A DNA stretch of 64,000 nt from Mesorhizobium sp. B2-4-15 (GCF_006658505.1 NZ_VFUZ01000015.1:62001-126000), one strand, 5' to 3'; shown: positions 10,261 to 20,035, counted from the first letter of the stretch. Notes: generated by a model not told the origin, from the letters alone. Numbers and translations: made by a program.

Positions 10261-10731
10261 CTACTGGTTCGGGACCTGCGGTGCCGCCGGCGCGGTGTTG
10301 GTGGCGCCGTTCGTCGCCGGCGACGTCGAGCCGGCGGCGGGCGCGGTAGCCGGTGCCGGAGGCTTCGTGGCGGCGTCATTGCCGGATGGCGGCGTCGGCG
10401 TGGCAGTGCCGGCGGGCGCCGGGGCCGTCGTGCCGGGCAATTGGTTGAGCACGCCCTTGCCGGCGCCGTCCGAGGTCGCGGGAGCCCGATCGAGAATGTC
10501 GATCGGCTTCTCGCCGTAGCGGGCAATGATCGATAATGTCAGCGACGTCACAAAGAAAGCGGCCGCCAGGATCGCCGTCGCACGCGTCAACGCATTTGCG
10601 GCGCCGCGCGCCGTCATGAAGCCCGATCCGCCACCAATACCAAGGCCGCCGCCTTCAGAGCGTTGCAGCAGCACCACGCCGACAAGGGCGAGCACGACCA
10701 TGAGATGGATGACGATCAGTACGGTTTGCAT
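10261..10731 (-). CDS. secG: Preprotein translocase subunit SecG
   Basis: SecG is the small auxiliary subunit of the SecYEG channel. The 156-residue protein has the standard N-terminal part: a first membrane segment (residues 2-21), the LLQRSEGGGLG motif followed by a glycine-rich loop, and a second membrane segment (about 50-72). The C-terminal 80 residues are a Pro/Ala/Thr-rich tail absent from enterobacterial SecG but common in rhizobia. It lies downstream of tpiA on the same strand, a frequent pairing. Confidence 0.95.
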   Translation of the reverse strand: MQTVLIVIHLMVVLALVGVVLLQRSEGGGLGIGGGSGFMTARGAANALTRATAILAAAFFVTSLTLSIIARYGEKPIDILDRAPATSDGAGKGVLNQLPGTTAPAPAGTATPTPPSGNDAATKPPAPATAPAAGSTSPATNGATNTAPAAPQVPNQ

Positions 10732-10897
10732 AGTTTATCCTGGCAAGGCCCTGCCCGGCCGCGGACACGACCGGTGAATTGGAGGCGGCTCAATACAATG
10801 CTTTCACGGCATTTCCAAGCCCGTGGCCGGAATATGGGAAGCAACGCGTCCTTTGCAACGAATTTGGACGCGCCGCGACCCGTCCATCGTCGTGGAT

Positions 10898-11668
10898 TCA
10901 TCCTGAAATGCTGCGATACGCTTCCGCGATACCGAGGAAATCGGCGGCTTTCAGACTGGCGCCGCCAACCAGCGCGCCATCGACATTCCGGACGCCAAGC
11001 AACTCCACGGCATTCGACGGCTTGACCGAGCCGCCATAAAGAATGCGTATCCTGGCAGCGGCGGCGCCGAGTTTTTCCGACAGCCTTTCGCGGATATGCG
11101 CATGCGCTTCGGCAACGTCGGCCGCCGTTGGCGTCAGGCCGGTGCCGATCGCCCATACCGGCTCATAAGCAATGACGGTGTTGGATGGCGTGGCGCTTGG
11201 CGGCACCGAGCCGGCGACCTGGCGCGACAGCACCTCCAGCGCGGCTCCGGCCTCGCGCTCCTGCCGCGTCTCGCCGATGCAAACGATCGCCACGAGCCCG
11301 GCACGCCATGCCGCGGCGGCCTTGGCCTGGACAGTCGCATCGTCTTCGCCGCATTGCTCGCGGCGCTCGGAATGGCCGACGATGACATGGCTCGCGCCCG
11401 CGTCCTTCAGCATCTCCGCCGAGATGCAGCCGGTGTAGGCGCCGCTTTCCTTGGGGTGGCAATCCTCACCACCGGCATGGACAGGCGTGCGCGACAGAAT
11501 CTCCGCGGCATGGGAAAGCAGCGTCGCGGGAACGCAGACCAGTGCCTCGGTTTCCGCGTCGAGCCCGGTCATGAACCCATTGCCGATCATCCTGAGTTCG
11601 TTCAGCGAGGCGCTGGTGCCGTTCATTTTCCAGTTGCCGGCGACGAGCGGGCGAATTCCTGGTGTCAT
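10898..11668 (-). CDS. tpiA: Triosephosphate isomerase
   Basis: TpiA interconverts dihydroxyacetone phosphate and glyceraldehyde 3-phosphate in glycolysis, gluconeogenesis and the Entner-Doudoroff route. The 256-residue protein shows the substrate lysine in GNWKMNG, the electrophilic histidine in VGHSERR, the catalytic glutamate in AYEPVWAIGTG and the phosphate loop LYGGSVKPSN. Length is normal (about 255). It is divergent from ppiD, with about 145 bases between the starts. Confidence 0.97.
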   Translation of the reverse strand: MTPGIRPLVAGNWKMNGTSASLNELRMIGNGFMTGLDAETEALVCVPATLLSHAAEILSRTPVHAGGEDCHPKESGAYTGCISAEMLKDAGASHVIVGHSERREQCGEDDATVQAKAAAAWRAGLVAIVCIGETRQEREAGAALEVLSRQVAGSVPPSATPSNTVIAYEPVWAIGTGLTPTAADVAEAHAHIRERLSEKLGAAAARIRILYGGSVKPSNAVELLGVRNVDGALVGGASLKAADFLGIAEAYRSISG

Positions 11669-11812
11669 GGTCTGCTTCTCCGGGGCGATATCGGGCTCTG
11701 GCCCTCACTACCAAAATCAAGCCACAAAGCAATCGACAGTGGGCCGGAAGGGCGCTATTGCGCTTGTTTCAGACTCGGCGCATCCGAAAATGCGCATAAA
11801 TCGGAAGTAACC

Positions 11813-13705
11813 ATGCTTGGTACATTGAGAAGCGCGGCGGGTACCTGGGTCGCGAAGTCACTGCTTTCGCTGCTGGTGGTGAGTTTCGCCGCCTGGGGCA
11901 TCTCCGGGCGGCTGATGGGCGGCTTTGCGGGCCACGATTCGGTGATAACGGCGGGTGGCACCAAGGTGTCGATCAACGAATATCGCCTTGCCTATGATCG
12001 CCAGCTTGCCGTCATGTCGCAGCAGTTCGGTCAGCGCCTCACCCATGAACAGGCAAAGGCGCTTGGCATCGACAACACGGTGCTGTCGCAGCTCGTTTCC
12101 GGTGCCGTTCTCGACGAACAGGCGCGCAAGCTGGGTCTGGGCCTGTCCAAGGACAGGCTGGCCGAGCTGACGCGCGAAGACCCTGCGTTCAAGGGCCCGA
12201 GCGGCCAGTTCGACAGGAGGACGTTCGAGTACCTGCTGCGCGAGGTCGGGATGCGGCCCGAGGATTATCTGAAGAACCGCGCCCAGGTCGCGGTGCGTCA
12301 GCAGATCGTCGAAGCGGTCTCGGACGGCCTCAAGGCGCCGGACACTTTCCTCAAGGCGGTGGCACTCTACCGCGGCGAGGATCGCACCGTCGACTATCTG
12401 ACATTGCCGAAGACGCTCGTCCAACCGATCGAGACGCCGAGCGATAGCGTGCTTCAGGCCTATTTCGAGGCCAACAAGAAAACCTACGCCGCACCTGAGT
12501 ATCGCAAGTTCTCCTATGTCCGCCTCGAGCCTGCGGACATCATGGATACGACCGCCGTCACCGACCAGCAGGTCAACGACGACTACAACAAGAATAAGGC
12601 GCGCTACACCACGCCCGAGATGCGCACTATCGAGCAGCTTGTGTTCAAGACACCGGACGCTGCCAAGGCAGCGCTCGATTCGCTCAAGGCAGGCGCCACT
12701 TTCGAAAAACTGGTGACCGCCGAAGGCAAGACCCCCGCCGATACGCTGCTTGGCACACTCGCCAAGGACAAGATCGCCGACAAGGCGGTTGCCGATGCCG
12801 CCTTCGCGCTCAACGCCAACGAAGTCAGCCAGGTCGTCCAGGGTGCCTTCGGTCCAGTGCTGTTGCGCGTCACCGAGATCAAGCCCGAGGTGGTGAAGCC
12901 ACTGGCCGAAGTGTCGGACCAGATCCGCAAGGACCTGGCGCTGGGTGAGGCAAGCCGCATTCTTTTGGATGTGCACGACAACTATGAAGACACCCGCGCG
13001 TCCGGCAGTTCGCTGGCGGCTGCGGCCGCAAAGCTGAAACTGAAGGATGTCACCATCGACGCCATCGATCGCAATGGCCTCAGGCCGGATGGCTCCATCG
13101 TCAAGGACTTGCCGGAATCGCCGGCACTGATCAAGGCGGTCTTTGACGCGGAACCCAACACCGAAAACGAAGCGCTGACCACGGCGGATAACGGCTTCAT
13201 CTTCTATGAGGTTGGTTCGATCACGCCGGCTCGCGACCGCACATTGGATGAGGTCCGCCAGAAGGTCGTCGCCGACTGGACGGCGGCGGAGACGACCAAG
13301 CGGCTCGCCGCCAAGGCGGATGAACTCGAAAAGCGGCTCAAGGCCGGCGCGACGCTCGACGTGATCGCCGCTGACCTCAAGCTGGAAAAGCAGACCAAGC
13401 GCGGCCTGAAGCGCGAAGCCGACGATGCCGATTTCGGCAAGGAGGGCGCCGCGGTCATGTTCGGCGTCGGCGAAGGCGGCACCGGATTGATCCCCTCGCC
13501 CACCGGCGATGGACAGATCCTGTTCAAGGTCGCCGAAGTGTTCGAACCCGCCGGGGCCGATGCCAGTTCGGTGCCGGAGGATGCGCAAAAATCTTTCACC
13601 TCCGGCATGTCGGACGATTTGCTCGACCAGTTGGTGGCGCAGCTGCAGACGCAGTACGGCGTCCGCGTCGACCAGGCCGCCGTTGCCCAAGCCTCGACAA
13701 GATGA
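11813..13705 (+). CDS. ppiD: Peptidyl-prolyl cis-trans isomerase PpiD-type periplasmic chaperone
   Basis: A 630-residue inner-membrane-anchored protein: a single N-terminal membrane segment (about residues 16-30, SLLSLLVVSFAAWGISG), a SurA-like N-terminal chaperone domain (about 40-200), a parvulin region (about 255-365, beginning TPEMRTIEQLVFKTPD) and a long helical C-terminal part. PpiD helps newly exported proteins fold as they leave SecYEG. The start at 11813 has GGAAG five bases ahead. The frame is open to 11096, but that part is antisense to tpiA. Its stop overlaps the trpD start (ATGA), so it heads the trp/moa transcription unit. Confidence 0.9.
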   Translation: MLGTLRSAAGTWVAKSLLSLLVVSFAAWGISGRLMGGFAGHDSVITAGGTKVSINEYRLAYDRQLAVMSQQFGQRLTHEQAKALGIDNTVLSQLVSGAVLDEQARKLGLGLSKDRLAELTREDPAFKGPSGQFDRRTFEYLLREVGMRPEDYLKNRAQVAVRQQIVEAVSDGLKAPDTFLKAVALYRGEDRTVDYLTLPKTLVQPIETPSDSVLQAYFEANKKTYAAPEYRKFSYVRLEPADIMDTTAVTDQQVNDDYNKNKARYTTPEMRTIEQLVFKTPDAAKAALDSLKAGATFEKLVTAEGKTPADTLLGTLAKDKIADKAVADAAFALNANEVSQVVQGAFGPVLLRVTEIKPEVVKPLAEVSDQIRKDLALGEASRILLDVHDNYEDTRASGSSLAAAAAKLKLKDVTIDAIDRNGLRPDGSIVKDLPESPALIKAVFDAEPNTENEALTTADNGFIFYEVGSITPARDRTLDEVRQKVVADWTAAETTKRLAAKADELEKRLKAGATLDVIAADLKLEKQTKRGLKREADDADFGKEGAAVMFGVGEGGTGLIPSPTGDGQILFKVAEVFEPAGADASSVPEDAQKSFTSGMSDDLLDQLVAQLQTQYGVRVDQAAVAQASTR

Positions 13706-14712
13706 GCGCGCTGAAAACCCATATCGCCAAGGTCGCGGCCGGCACCGCGCTTTCCTTCGAGGAAGCGCGTGAGGCCTTCGACATCATCATGTCGGGCGAC
13801 GCGACTCCCGGGCAGATCGGCGGCTTCCTGATGGCGCTGCGCGTGCGCGGTGAAACGGTGAGCGAAATCTCGGGCGCTGTCGCCACGATGCGCGCCAAGA
13901 TGCTCCGCGTCGAGGCACCCGCCGGCGCGATCGATATCGTCGGCACCGGCGGCGACAATTCCCACAGCGTCAACATTTCAACGGGCTCGGCGTTCGTCAT
14001 CGCCGCCAGCGGCGTTCCCGTCGCCAAGCACGGCAATCGCGGCCTGTCGTCGCTGACCGGCGCGGCCGATGTCCTGATCGCGCTCGGGGTCAAGATCGAT
14101 CTCTCGCCCGAGTTCATCGGCCGCTGCATCCATGAAGCGGGCGTCGGCTTCATGTTCGCGCCCGCGCACCATCCGGCGATGAAGCATGTCGGCCCGACCC
14201 GCGTCGAGCTTGGCACCCGCACCATTTTCAACCTGCTTGGGCCGCTTTCCAATCCGGCAGGCGTCAAGCGCCAGATGGTCGGCGTATTCCTGCCGGAATG
14301 GATCATGCCGGTGGCCGAGACGCTGAAGGCGCTGGGCACCGAGCATGCCTGGGTGGCGCATGGCGATGGCTATGACGAGATCACCACAACCGGCGAGACC
14401 CAGGTCGCCGAACTGGTTGGCGGCGAGATCCGCAGCTTCACACTGACTCCGGAAGAGTTTGGGCTGAAGCGCCATACCAAGGACGAGCTGCGCGGCGGTG
14501 ATGCCGCCTACAATGCCAAGGCATTGCGCGATATGCTGGGCGGCGCTGCCGGCGCCTACCGTGACACCGTGTTGATGAATGCCGGCGCCGGACTGGTGAT
14601 CGCCGGCAAGGCGACGACGCTTGGCGACGGAATCGCGATGGCCGCGCAGGCCATCGACAGCGGCCGGGCGCTGCAGGTGCTCGACCATCTGGTCGAAATT
14701 TCAAACGGGTGA
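13702..14712 (+). CDS. trpD: Anthranilate phosphoribosyltransferase
   Basis: TrpD joins anthranilate to phosphoribosyl pyrophosphate, the second step of tryptophan synthesis. The 336-residue protein has the PRPP-binding GTGGDNSHSVNIST (residues 81-94), KHGNRGLSS and the NLLGPLSNPAG stretch. The N-terminal helical domain GDATPGQIGGFLMALRVRGET is standard. It starts inside the ppiD stop codon and is followed after three bases by trpC. It is the free-standing type, not fused to TrpG. Its substrate, anthranilate, is also the product of kynU at 20926-22185. Confidence 0.97.
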   Translation: MSALKTHIAKVAAGTALSFEEAREAFDIIMSGDATPGQIGGFLMALRVRGETVSEISGAVATMRAKMLRVEAPAGAIDIVGTGGDNSHSVNISTGSAFVIAASGVPVAKHGNRGLSSLTGAADVLIALGVKIDLSPEFIGRCIHEAGVGFMFAPAHHPAMKHVGPTRVELGTRTIFNLLGPLSNPAGVKRQMVGVFLPEWIMPVAETLKALGTEHAWVAHGDGYDEITTTGETQVAELVGGEIRSFTLTPEEFGLKRHTKDELRGGDAAYNAKALRDMLGGAAGAYRDTVLMNAGAGLVIAGKATTLGDGIAMAAQAIDSGRALQVLDHLVEISNG

Positions 14713-14715
14713 ACC

Positions 14716-15528
14716 GTGTCTGACATTTTGCGCAAGATCGAGGCCTACAAGCGCGAGGAGATCGCCGCCGCCAAGGCGCGTGTGCCGCTGGCCGAGATCA
14801 AGGCGCGGGCGAAGGACACGGATGCGCCACGCGGCTTCCTTGCGGCTCTCGAGGCGAAGCGCGGATCGGGCGGCTTCGCGCTGATCGCCGAAATCAAGAA
14901 AGCGAGCCCCTCCAAAGGGCTGATCCGTGCCGATTTCGATCCACCGGCGTTGGCAAAGGCTTATGAAAGGGGCGGTGCCGCCTGTCTTTCGGTGTTGACC
15001 GATGCGCCGTCCTTCCAGGGTGCGCCGGAATTCCTCACCAAGGCAAGGGCAGCCGTCGCCCTGCCCGTGCTGCGCAAGGATTTCCTGTTCGATCCCTATC
15101 AGGTCTTTGAGGCCCGCGCCTGGGGCGCTGATGCCATCTTGATCATCATGGCCAGCGTCGACGATGTCCTGGCGAACGAGCTTGAGACGACGGCGTTCGG
15201 ACTCGGCATGGATGCGCTGATCGAGGTGCATGACGAGGCCGAGACGGAGCGCGCGGTAAAGCTGTCTTCGCGGCTGATCGGTATCAACAACCGCAATCTG
15301 AGAACATTCGAAACCAGCCTAGAAACCTCGGAGCGGCTGGCCGGGATGGTGCCCGCCGATCGCCTGCTGGTCAGCGAAAGCGGGATCTTCACCCATGACG
15401 ATTGCCTCAGGATGCGGAAGTCCGGCATCGGCACCTTCCTCGTCGGTGAGAGCCTGATGCGCCAACAGGACGTCACCGCGGCGACGCGCCTGCTGCTGAC
15501 GGGCAAGGCGCCGGCCGAGGCCATCTGA
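14716..15528 (+). CDS. trpC: Indole-3-glycerol phosphate synthase
   Basis: TrpC closes the indole ring to give indole-3-glycerol phosphate. The 270-residue TIM-barrel protein has IAEIKKASPSKGLI with the catalytic lysine, LSVLTDAPSFQG, PVLRKDFLFDPYQV, GINNRNLRTFE and LVSESGI, the full set of family motifs. It is monofunctional (no TrpF fusion). It starts at a GTG three bases after trpD, consistent with translational coupling. moaC follows two bases after its stop. Confidence 0.97.
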   Translation: MSDILRKIEAYKREEIAAAKARVPLAEIKARAKDTDAPRGFLAALEAKRGSGGFALIAEIKKASPSKGLIRADFDPPALAKAYERGGAACLSVLTDAPSFQGAPEFLTKARAAVALPVLRKDFLFDPYQVFEARAWGADAILIIMASVDDVLANELETTAFGLGMDALIEVHDEAETERAVKLSSRLIGINNRNLRTFETSLETSERLAGMVPADRLLVSESGIFTHDDCLRMRKSGIGTFLVGESLMRQQDVTAATRLLLTGKAPAEAI

Positions 15529-15530
15529 CG

Positions 15531-16013
15531 ATGACATCGGCCCTCACCCATCTCGGCGCGCAGGGCGAGGCCAATATGGTCGATGTCGGCGGCAAGGACG
15601 AGACGACGCGCACGGCGATCGCCGAGGGTTTCGTCTCGATGCAGCCCGAAACGCTGAAGACCATCCTCGCTGGCAACGCCAGGAAAGGCGATGTACTCGG
15701 TACCGCGCGCATCGCCGGCATCATGGCGGCGAAAAAGACACATGAGCTGATCCCGCTCTGCCATCCGCTGCTGTTGACCAAGGTTTCCGTGGACATTGAG
15801 CCGGACCACGCGCTGCCAGGCCTGAAAGTCACCGCATTGGCGCGCGTCACCGGCAAGACCGGCGTCGAGATGGAAGCATTGACCGCCGCGTCGGTTGCCT
15901 GCCTGACCATCTACGACATGGCCAAGGCGGTGGATCGCGCGATGGTCATCTCCGGCATCCGGCTCGTCGAAAAGACCGGCGGCAAGTCCGGCGACTACAA
16001 GGCAGGTGCCTGA
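15531..16013 (+). CDS. moaC: Cyclic pyranopterin monophosphate synthase
   Basis: MoaC rearranges the MoaA product to cyclic pyranopterin monophosphate in molybdenum cofactor synthesis. The 160-residue protein has MVDVGGKDETTRTA, KKTHELIPLCHPL and the GKTGVEMEALTA active-site segment. Length matches the family (about 160). The stop overlaps the moeA start by one base (TGATG), so the two are translated together. moaA is not in the window. Confidence 0.97.
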   Translation: MTSALTHLGAQGEANMVDVGGKDETTRTAIAEGFVSMQPETLKTILAGNARKGDVLGTARIAGIMAAKKTHELIPLCHPLLLTKVSVDIEPDHALPGLKVTALARVTGKTGVEMEALTAASVACLTIYDMAKAVDRAMVISGIRLVEKTGGKSGDYKAGA

Positions 16014-17218
16014 TGGCGCTGGTTCCGGTGGTGGAGGCGCTCGAACGCCTGCTGGACGGCGCGGTGCCGCTGGCCGGCGAAAGCGTTCCTCTTATCGAGG
16101 CGGTCGATCGTGTGCTGGCGGAACCGGTCGTGGCACTTCGCACCCAGCCGCCCTTCAACGCTTCGGCAATGGATGGCTATGCCGTCCATGCCGCGGATGT
16201 AGCCTCGGTGCCATCGAAACTCTCGGTGATCGGCATGGCGCCGGCCGGACGTGGCTTTGACGGCACGGTCGGCCATGCGCAGGCCGTGCGCATCTTCACC
16301 GGGGCGCCGCTGCCTGACGGCGCTGACACCATCGTCATCCAGGAGAATGTCCGGGCTATTGGCGGCGGCAATATCGAAGTGATCGAGCCTACCGCCGAGT
16401 GGCGTAACATCCGCCGCATCGGCCTCGACTTTTCCAAGGGCGACGTCCTGCTGGAAAAGGGACGGGTATTGGATCCGGCGGCCCTTTCCCTGGCAGCATC
16501 GGCCAATCATCCCCGGGTGAGCGTGGTGAAACGGCCGCTGGTCGCCATCATCGCCACCGGAGACGAGTTGTTGGCGCCCGGCAGCGAGCTGGGGCCGGAC
16601 CAGATCATCTCGTCCAACGCTTATGGCGTCGCCGCCACCGCTCAGTCTGTCGGCGCCCGCGCACTCGATCTCGGCATTGCCGCCGACCGCCAGGACGCGA
16701 TCGCCGGGCTTGTCAGGAAGGCGGTCGCGGCCGGCGCGGATGTCATCGTCACCCTTGGGGGCGCGTCGGTTGGCGACCACGACCTGATTCATGACGTATT
16801 GACGGGCGAAGGCATGACGCTCGGCTTCTGGAAGATCGCCATGCGTCCCGGCAAGCCGCTGATGTTCGGGCGTCTTGGCGATATCAGGTGCATCGGCCTG
16901 CCCGGCAACCCGGTGGCAAGCCTAGTCTGCTCACAATTGTTCCTGAAGCCGCTTCTGGCAAGGCTCGGCGGCCGCGATCATCGTCAGGACATCCGCCCTG
17001 CGCGGCTGGGCGCCGCAATGGCGGCCAATGATCTGCGCCAGGACTATGTGCGGGCGGTGGTCCAGGAGGACGATGGCGGACTGGTGGCGACGCCGTTCGG
17101 CATCCAGGATTCTTCGATGCTGAGGATGCTGGCTGACGCCAACGGGCTGATCGTGCGCGCCCCGTTTGCCCCGGCATCGGCTGTGGGAGATTTGTGCAGC
17201 GTGCTGATGCTGCGCTGA
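16013..17218 (+). CDS. moeA: Molybdopterin molybdenumtransferase
   Basis: MoeA inserts molybdate into adenylylated molybdopterin. The 401-residue protein carries the N-terminal QPPFNASAMDGYAV, the IFTGAPLPDGADTIV region, IIATGDEL and the GGASVGDHD motif of the MoeA/MogA-fold domain, then MRPGKPLMFG and GLPGNPVASL. Length is normal (about 400). It is the last gene of the ppiD-trpD-trpC-moaC-moeA run. In many rhizobia the next gene is lexA, but here the catabolic block is in between. Confidence 0.97.
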   Translation: MALVPVVEALERLLDGAVPLAGESVPLIEAVDRVLAEPVVALRTQPPFNASAMDGYAVHAADVASVPSKLSVIGMAPAGRGFDGTVGHAQAVRIFTGAPLPDGADTIVIQENVRAIGGGNIEVIEPTAEWRNIRRIGLDFSKGDVLLEKGRVLDPAALSLAASANHPRVSVVKRPLVAIIATGDELLAPGSELGPDQIISSNAYGVAATAQSVGARALDLGIAADRQDAIAGLVRKAVAAGADVIVTLGGASVGDHDLIHDVLTGEGMTLGFWKIAMRPGKPLMFGRLGDIRCIGLPGNPVASLVCSQLFLKPLLARLGGRDHRQDIRPARLGAAMAANDLRQDYVRAVVQEDDGGLVATPFGIQDSSMLRMLADANGLIVRAPFAPASAVGDLCSVLMLR

Positions 17219-17250
17219 AGAGCCGCCACATAAGCCGCTGATAAGCGGAT

Positions 17251-17279
17251 AAAAAATGATCTCGGCTATTGCGAGATCA
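17251..17279 (-). terminator. Rho-independent terminator overlapping the formamidase-like gene end
   Basis: An 8-base perfect stem (TGATCTCG and CGAGATCA) encloses a 7-base loop. On the minus strand it is followed directly by six T's. The stem includes the last codons and TAG stop (17266-17268) of the formamidase-like gene. It also protects the moeA end from the opposite direction. Confidence 0.85.
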
Positions 17280-18096
17280 AGGCCCGCGTCAGCGGATGCG
17301 CCGGATCGGCGAGGCCATCGACAATATCGTAATGATGCCGGTCGGGTTCGACCACGGCGCTTGTGGTGGCGCCAAGCCCGGTCCAGATGTTGGCCAGCAG
17401 CGCGTTCTGGCGCAGGAACTCGGAACGCTCGCCGCCGCCGGCCCAGCAGGTGATGCGGGCGCCGTCCATGGGACGCAGCAGTGCCGGGCTCTCGGCCAAG
17501 GCTTCGGCCTCGTCGATTGCCAAAGCCGCGTTCATGCCGGTGCGCATCAGCGGCCGCAAATCATGGAGGCCCGAAATCGAAACGACATGACGTACGCGCC
17601 TTGCCACGTCACCAGCCAGAGGCGTGGTTGTGGTCACCATGCGGCTGGCGAGATGCCCGCCGGCCGAATGTCCGGACAGCATCAGGGGGCCTTCGACCAT
17701 CGCCGCCGCCTTGGCGATTGCCGCACCGATTTCGCCGACGATGCCGGCGATGCGTATGTCCGGGCACAACGTATAGGATGGCATCGCCACGGCGAAGCCG
17801 CTGCTGACCGCGCCCTTGGCGAGGTGCGACCAAGTGCTCTTGTCGGACTCCAGCCAGTAACCTCCATGGATGAACACGACGAGCCCCTTGGGAGCGGCCT
17901 CGGGAAGGAAAAGATCGAACCGATTGCGCGGTCGGTCGCCATAGGCGATGTCGAACCTTGCGCGGCCTTGCGCCGACATCGCGTCACGAAACGCTTGCGC
18001 GGGTTCCGCCCAGGCGGCCGGCCAGCGATCGCTGCCGGCAATGTTCGCGCCATTGGCGTAGGCATTGTCCCAATCGGCAATGCGATGGTCGAGCAT
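17266..18096 (-). CDS. Alpha/beta hydrolase, probable arylformamidase (N-formylkynurenine hydrolase)
   Basis: A 276-residue alpha/beta hydrolase. It has the oxyanion-hole motif HGGYW at residues 77-81, which is a hallmark of the animal/yeast-type kynurenine formamidases, the nucleophile elbow GHSAGGH with Ser144, and a late histidine (His254 or His255) in PDRHHYD. The bacterial metal-dependent KynB type is a different fold and is not in the window. With kynA and kynU nearby, hydrolysis of N-formylkynurenine to kynurenine is the best inference, although carboxylesterases share the same motifs. Divergent from the CoA ligase gene. Its end overlaps a strong terminator. Confidence 0.8.
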   Translation of the reverse strand: MLDHRIADWDNAYANGANIAGSDRWPAAWAEPAQAFRDAMSAQGRARFDIAYGDRPRNRFDLFLPEAAPKGLVVFIHGGYWLESDKSTWSHLAKGAVSSGFAVAMPSYTLCPDIRIAGIVGEIGAAIAKAAAMVEGPLMLSGHSAGGHLASRMVTTTTPLAGDVARRVRHVVSISGLHDLRPLMRTGMNAALAIDEAEALAESPALLRPMDGARITCWAGGGERSEFLRQNALLANIWTGLGATTSAVVEPDRHHYDIVDGLADPAHPLTRALISQ

Positions 18097-18409
18097 CGGA
18101 ACCCCTCCCCTGAAGCGGCATCATTTCGGTGCTAGCAATGGCCGCCACCATGCCATGCGTCAATGCGCCAGGGCAAAAACATTTTAGGCTTGAAACAAAT
18201 TTCGACTGGTGCGATCCTGTCTGTAGGAACAGCGACAATGGGAGGTCCGCTGTGCCGTTCAAACCTGTGGATGTCGACCGTTCCGGTGGCTTCGACGACC
18301 AGGTGTAGCCGGCTGCACGAAGCCTCCACCGAAAGACGGGAACTTGAGATCCACCACCTCGGTCGGGTGCCTCGCGCACCGGCCAGGCAGCAAACAGGAT
18401 AGCGGCGAG
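18097..18409. promoter_or_regulatory. Divergent promoter region of the kynurenine-pathway genes
   Basis: These 313 bases separate the divergent formamidase-like gene and the CoA ligase gene, so both promoters should lie here. No ORF is supported. No copy of the ATTATATATAAT dyad found upstream of the GntR gene was seen, so if the regulator acts here the site must be degenerate. No clear sigma-70 boxes were recognised. Confidence 0.4.
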
Positions 18410-20035
18410 ATGCTTGGGCCTTCAGCGCATATCGATACGTTCACGCGCGATCATCTGCCGCCGCCGGATCAATGGCCGGACTTCCTGCTCGATGGCTTCG
18501 ACTATCCCGAATACCTCAACGCCGGCGTCGAATTGACCGACAGGCTGGTCGAAAGAGGTCTCGGCGACCACACCGCGCTGATTGGCAATGGCCGCCGCCG
18601 CACCTACAAGGAATTGTCCGACTGGACGAACAGGCTCGCCCATGCGCTGGTCGAGAATTACGGCGTCAAGCCGGGCAACCGGGTGCTGATCCGCTCCGCC
18701 AACAACCCCGCAATGGTCGCCTGCTGGCTGGCGGCCACCAAGGTCGGCGCCGTGGTCGTCAACACCATGCCGATGCTGCGCGCCGGCGAACTCTCCAAGA
18801 TCGTTGACAAGGCGGAGATCACCATCGCGCTTTGCGACACCAGGCTGATGGACGAGATGACCGCCTCCGCCAAGGACAGCACGTTCCTGAAACAGGTCAT
18901 CGGCTTCGACGGCACCGCCAACCATGATGCCGAACTCGATCGCGCCGCCCTCGACAAGCCTGTCACCTTCACCGCTGTCAACACCGGCCGCGACGACGTC
19001 GCGCTGCTTGGTTTCACCTCGGGCACGACAGGCGTGCCCAAGGCAACGATGCATTTCCACCGCGACCTCCTGATCATCGCCGACGCCTATGCCCGCGAGA
19101 TTCTTCAGGTGACGCCGGACGATATCTTCGTCGGCTCGCCGCCGCTCGCCTTCACCTTCGGCCTTGGCGGGCTCGCCATCTTTCCCCTGCGCTTCGGTGC
19201 CGCGGCGACGCTGCTGGAACAGGCGACGCCGCCCAACATGATCCACATCATCGAGACCTACAAAGCGACCATTTCCTTCACCGCGCCGACCGCCTATCGC
19301 GCAATGCTGAAGGCCATGGATGAAGGCGCCGACCTGTCATCGCTGCGCGTAGCCGTTTCGGCCGGCGAGACATTGCCGGCTCCGGTCTTCGAAGAGTGGA
19401 CGAAAAAAACCGGCAAGCCGATCCTCGACGGCATCGGTGCCACCGAAATGCTGCACATCTTCATCTCCAACCGCTTTGACGACATGAAGCCTGCCTCGAC
19501 CGGCAAGCCGGTGGGCGGCTACGAAGCGCGCATCGTCGACAACGAGATGCGCGACGTGCCGCGTGGCGAACCCGGACGGCTGGCGGTGCGCGGACCGACC
19601 GGCTGCCGCTACATGGCCGATGACAGGCAGAAGGACTATGTTCGCGACGGCTGGAACCTGACCGGCGACACCTTCACCCAGGATGAGGACGGCTTTTTCC
19701 ACTTCGCCGCGCGCTCCGACGACATGATCGTCAGCGCCGGCTACAACATCGCCGGGCCCGAGGTCGAGGCGGCGCTGCTGGCGCATCCCGATGTCGCCGA
19801 ATGCGCGGTCATCGGCGCCGAGGATCCAGAACGCGGCCAGATCGTCGAGGCGCATGTCGTGCTGGTGCAAGGCGTGGCGTCCGATGCATTGACCGTCAAG
19901 CGCCTGCAGGACCACGTCAAGGCCACCATCGCCCCCTACAAATATCCGCGCTCGGTGAAATTCATCGCCGCCCTGCCCAAGACCCAGACCGGCAAGATCC
20001 AACGCTTCCGGTTGCGCATGGAGAAAATCAATTGA
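18410..20035 (+). CDS. AMP-dependent CoA ligase, probable 2-aminobenzoate (anthranilate)--CoA ligase
   Basis: A 541-residue ANL-superfamily enzyme. The ATP loop TSGTTGVPKAT lies near residues 203-213, the second motif is DGIGATEML, then GWNLTGDTF and the C-terminal catalytic lysine in PKTQTGKIQ. The overall layout, without membrane or carrier domains, resembles benzoate/2-aminobenzoate-CoA ligases. It is translationally coupled to kynA (stop overlaps the kynA start), which supports anthranilate as substrate, giving anthraniloyl-CoA. Other aromatic or medium-chain acids cannot be excluded. The start at 18410 begins the conserved part. The frame is open to 18344. Confidence 0.8.
   Translation: MLGPSAHIDTFTRDHLPPPDQWPDFLLDGFDYPEYLNAGVELTDRLVERGLGDHTALIGNGRRRTYKELSDWTNRLAHALVENYGVKPGNRVLIRSANNPAMVACWLAATKVGAVVVNTMPMLRAGELSKIVDKAEITIALCDTRLMDEMTASAKDSTFLKQVIGFDGTANHDAELDRAALDKPVTFTAVNTGRDDVALLGFTSGTTGVPKATMHFHRDLLIIADAYAREILQVTPDDIFVGSPPLAFTFGLGGLAIFPLRFGAAATLLEQATPPNMIHIIETYKATISFTAPTAYRAMLKAMDEGADLSSLRVAVSAGETLPAPVFEEWTKKTGKPILDGIGATEMLHIFISNRFDDMKPASTGKPVGGYEARIVDNEMRDVPRGEPGRLAVRGPTGCRYMADDRQKDYVRDGWNLTGDTFTQDEDGFFHFAARSDDMIVSAGYNIAGPEVEAALLAHPDVAECAVIGAEDPERGQIVEAHVVLVQGVASDALTVKRLQDHVKATIAPYKYPRSVKFIAALPKTQTGKIQRFRLRMEKIN

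Noticed and set aside
11858..13690. 610-codon open frame on the minus strand opposite ppiD
   Set aside because: Exact mirror of the ppiD coding frame; Arg/Gly/His-rich translation with no family. Antisense frames stay open easily in GC-rich codon patterns.
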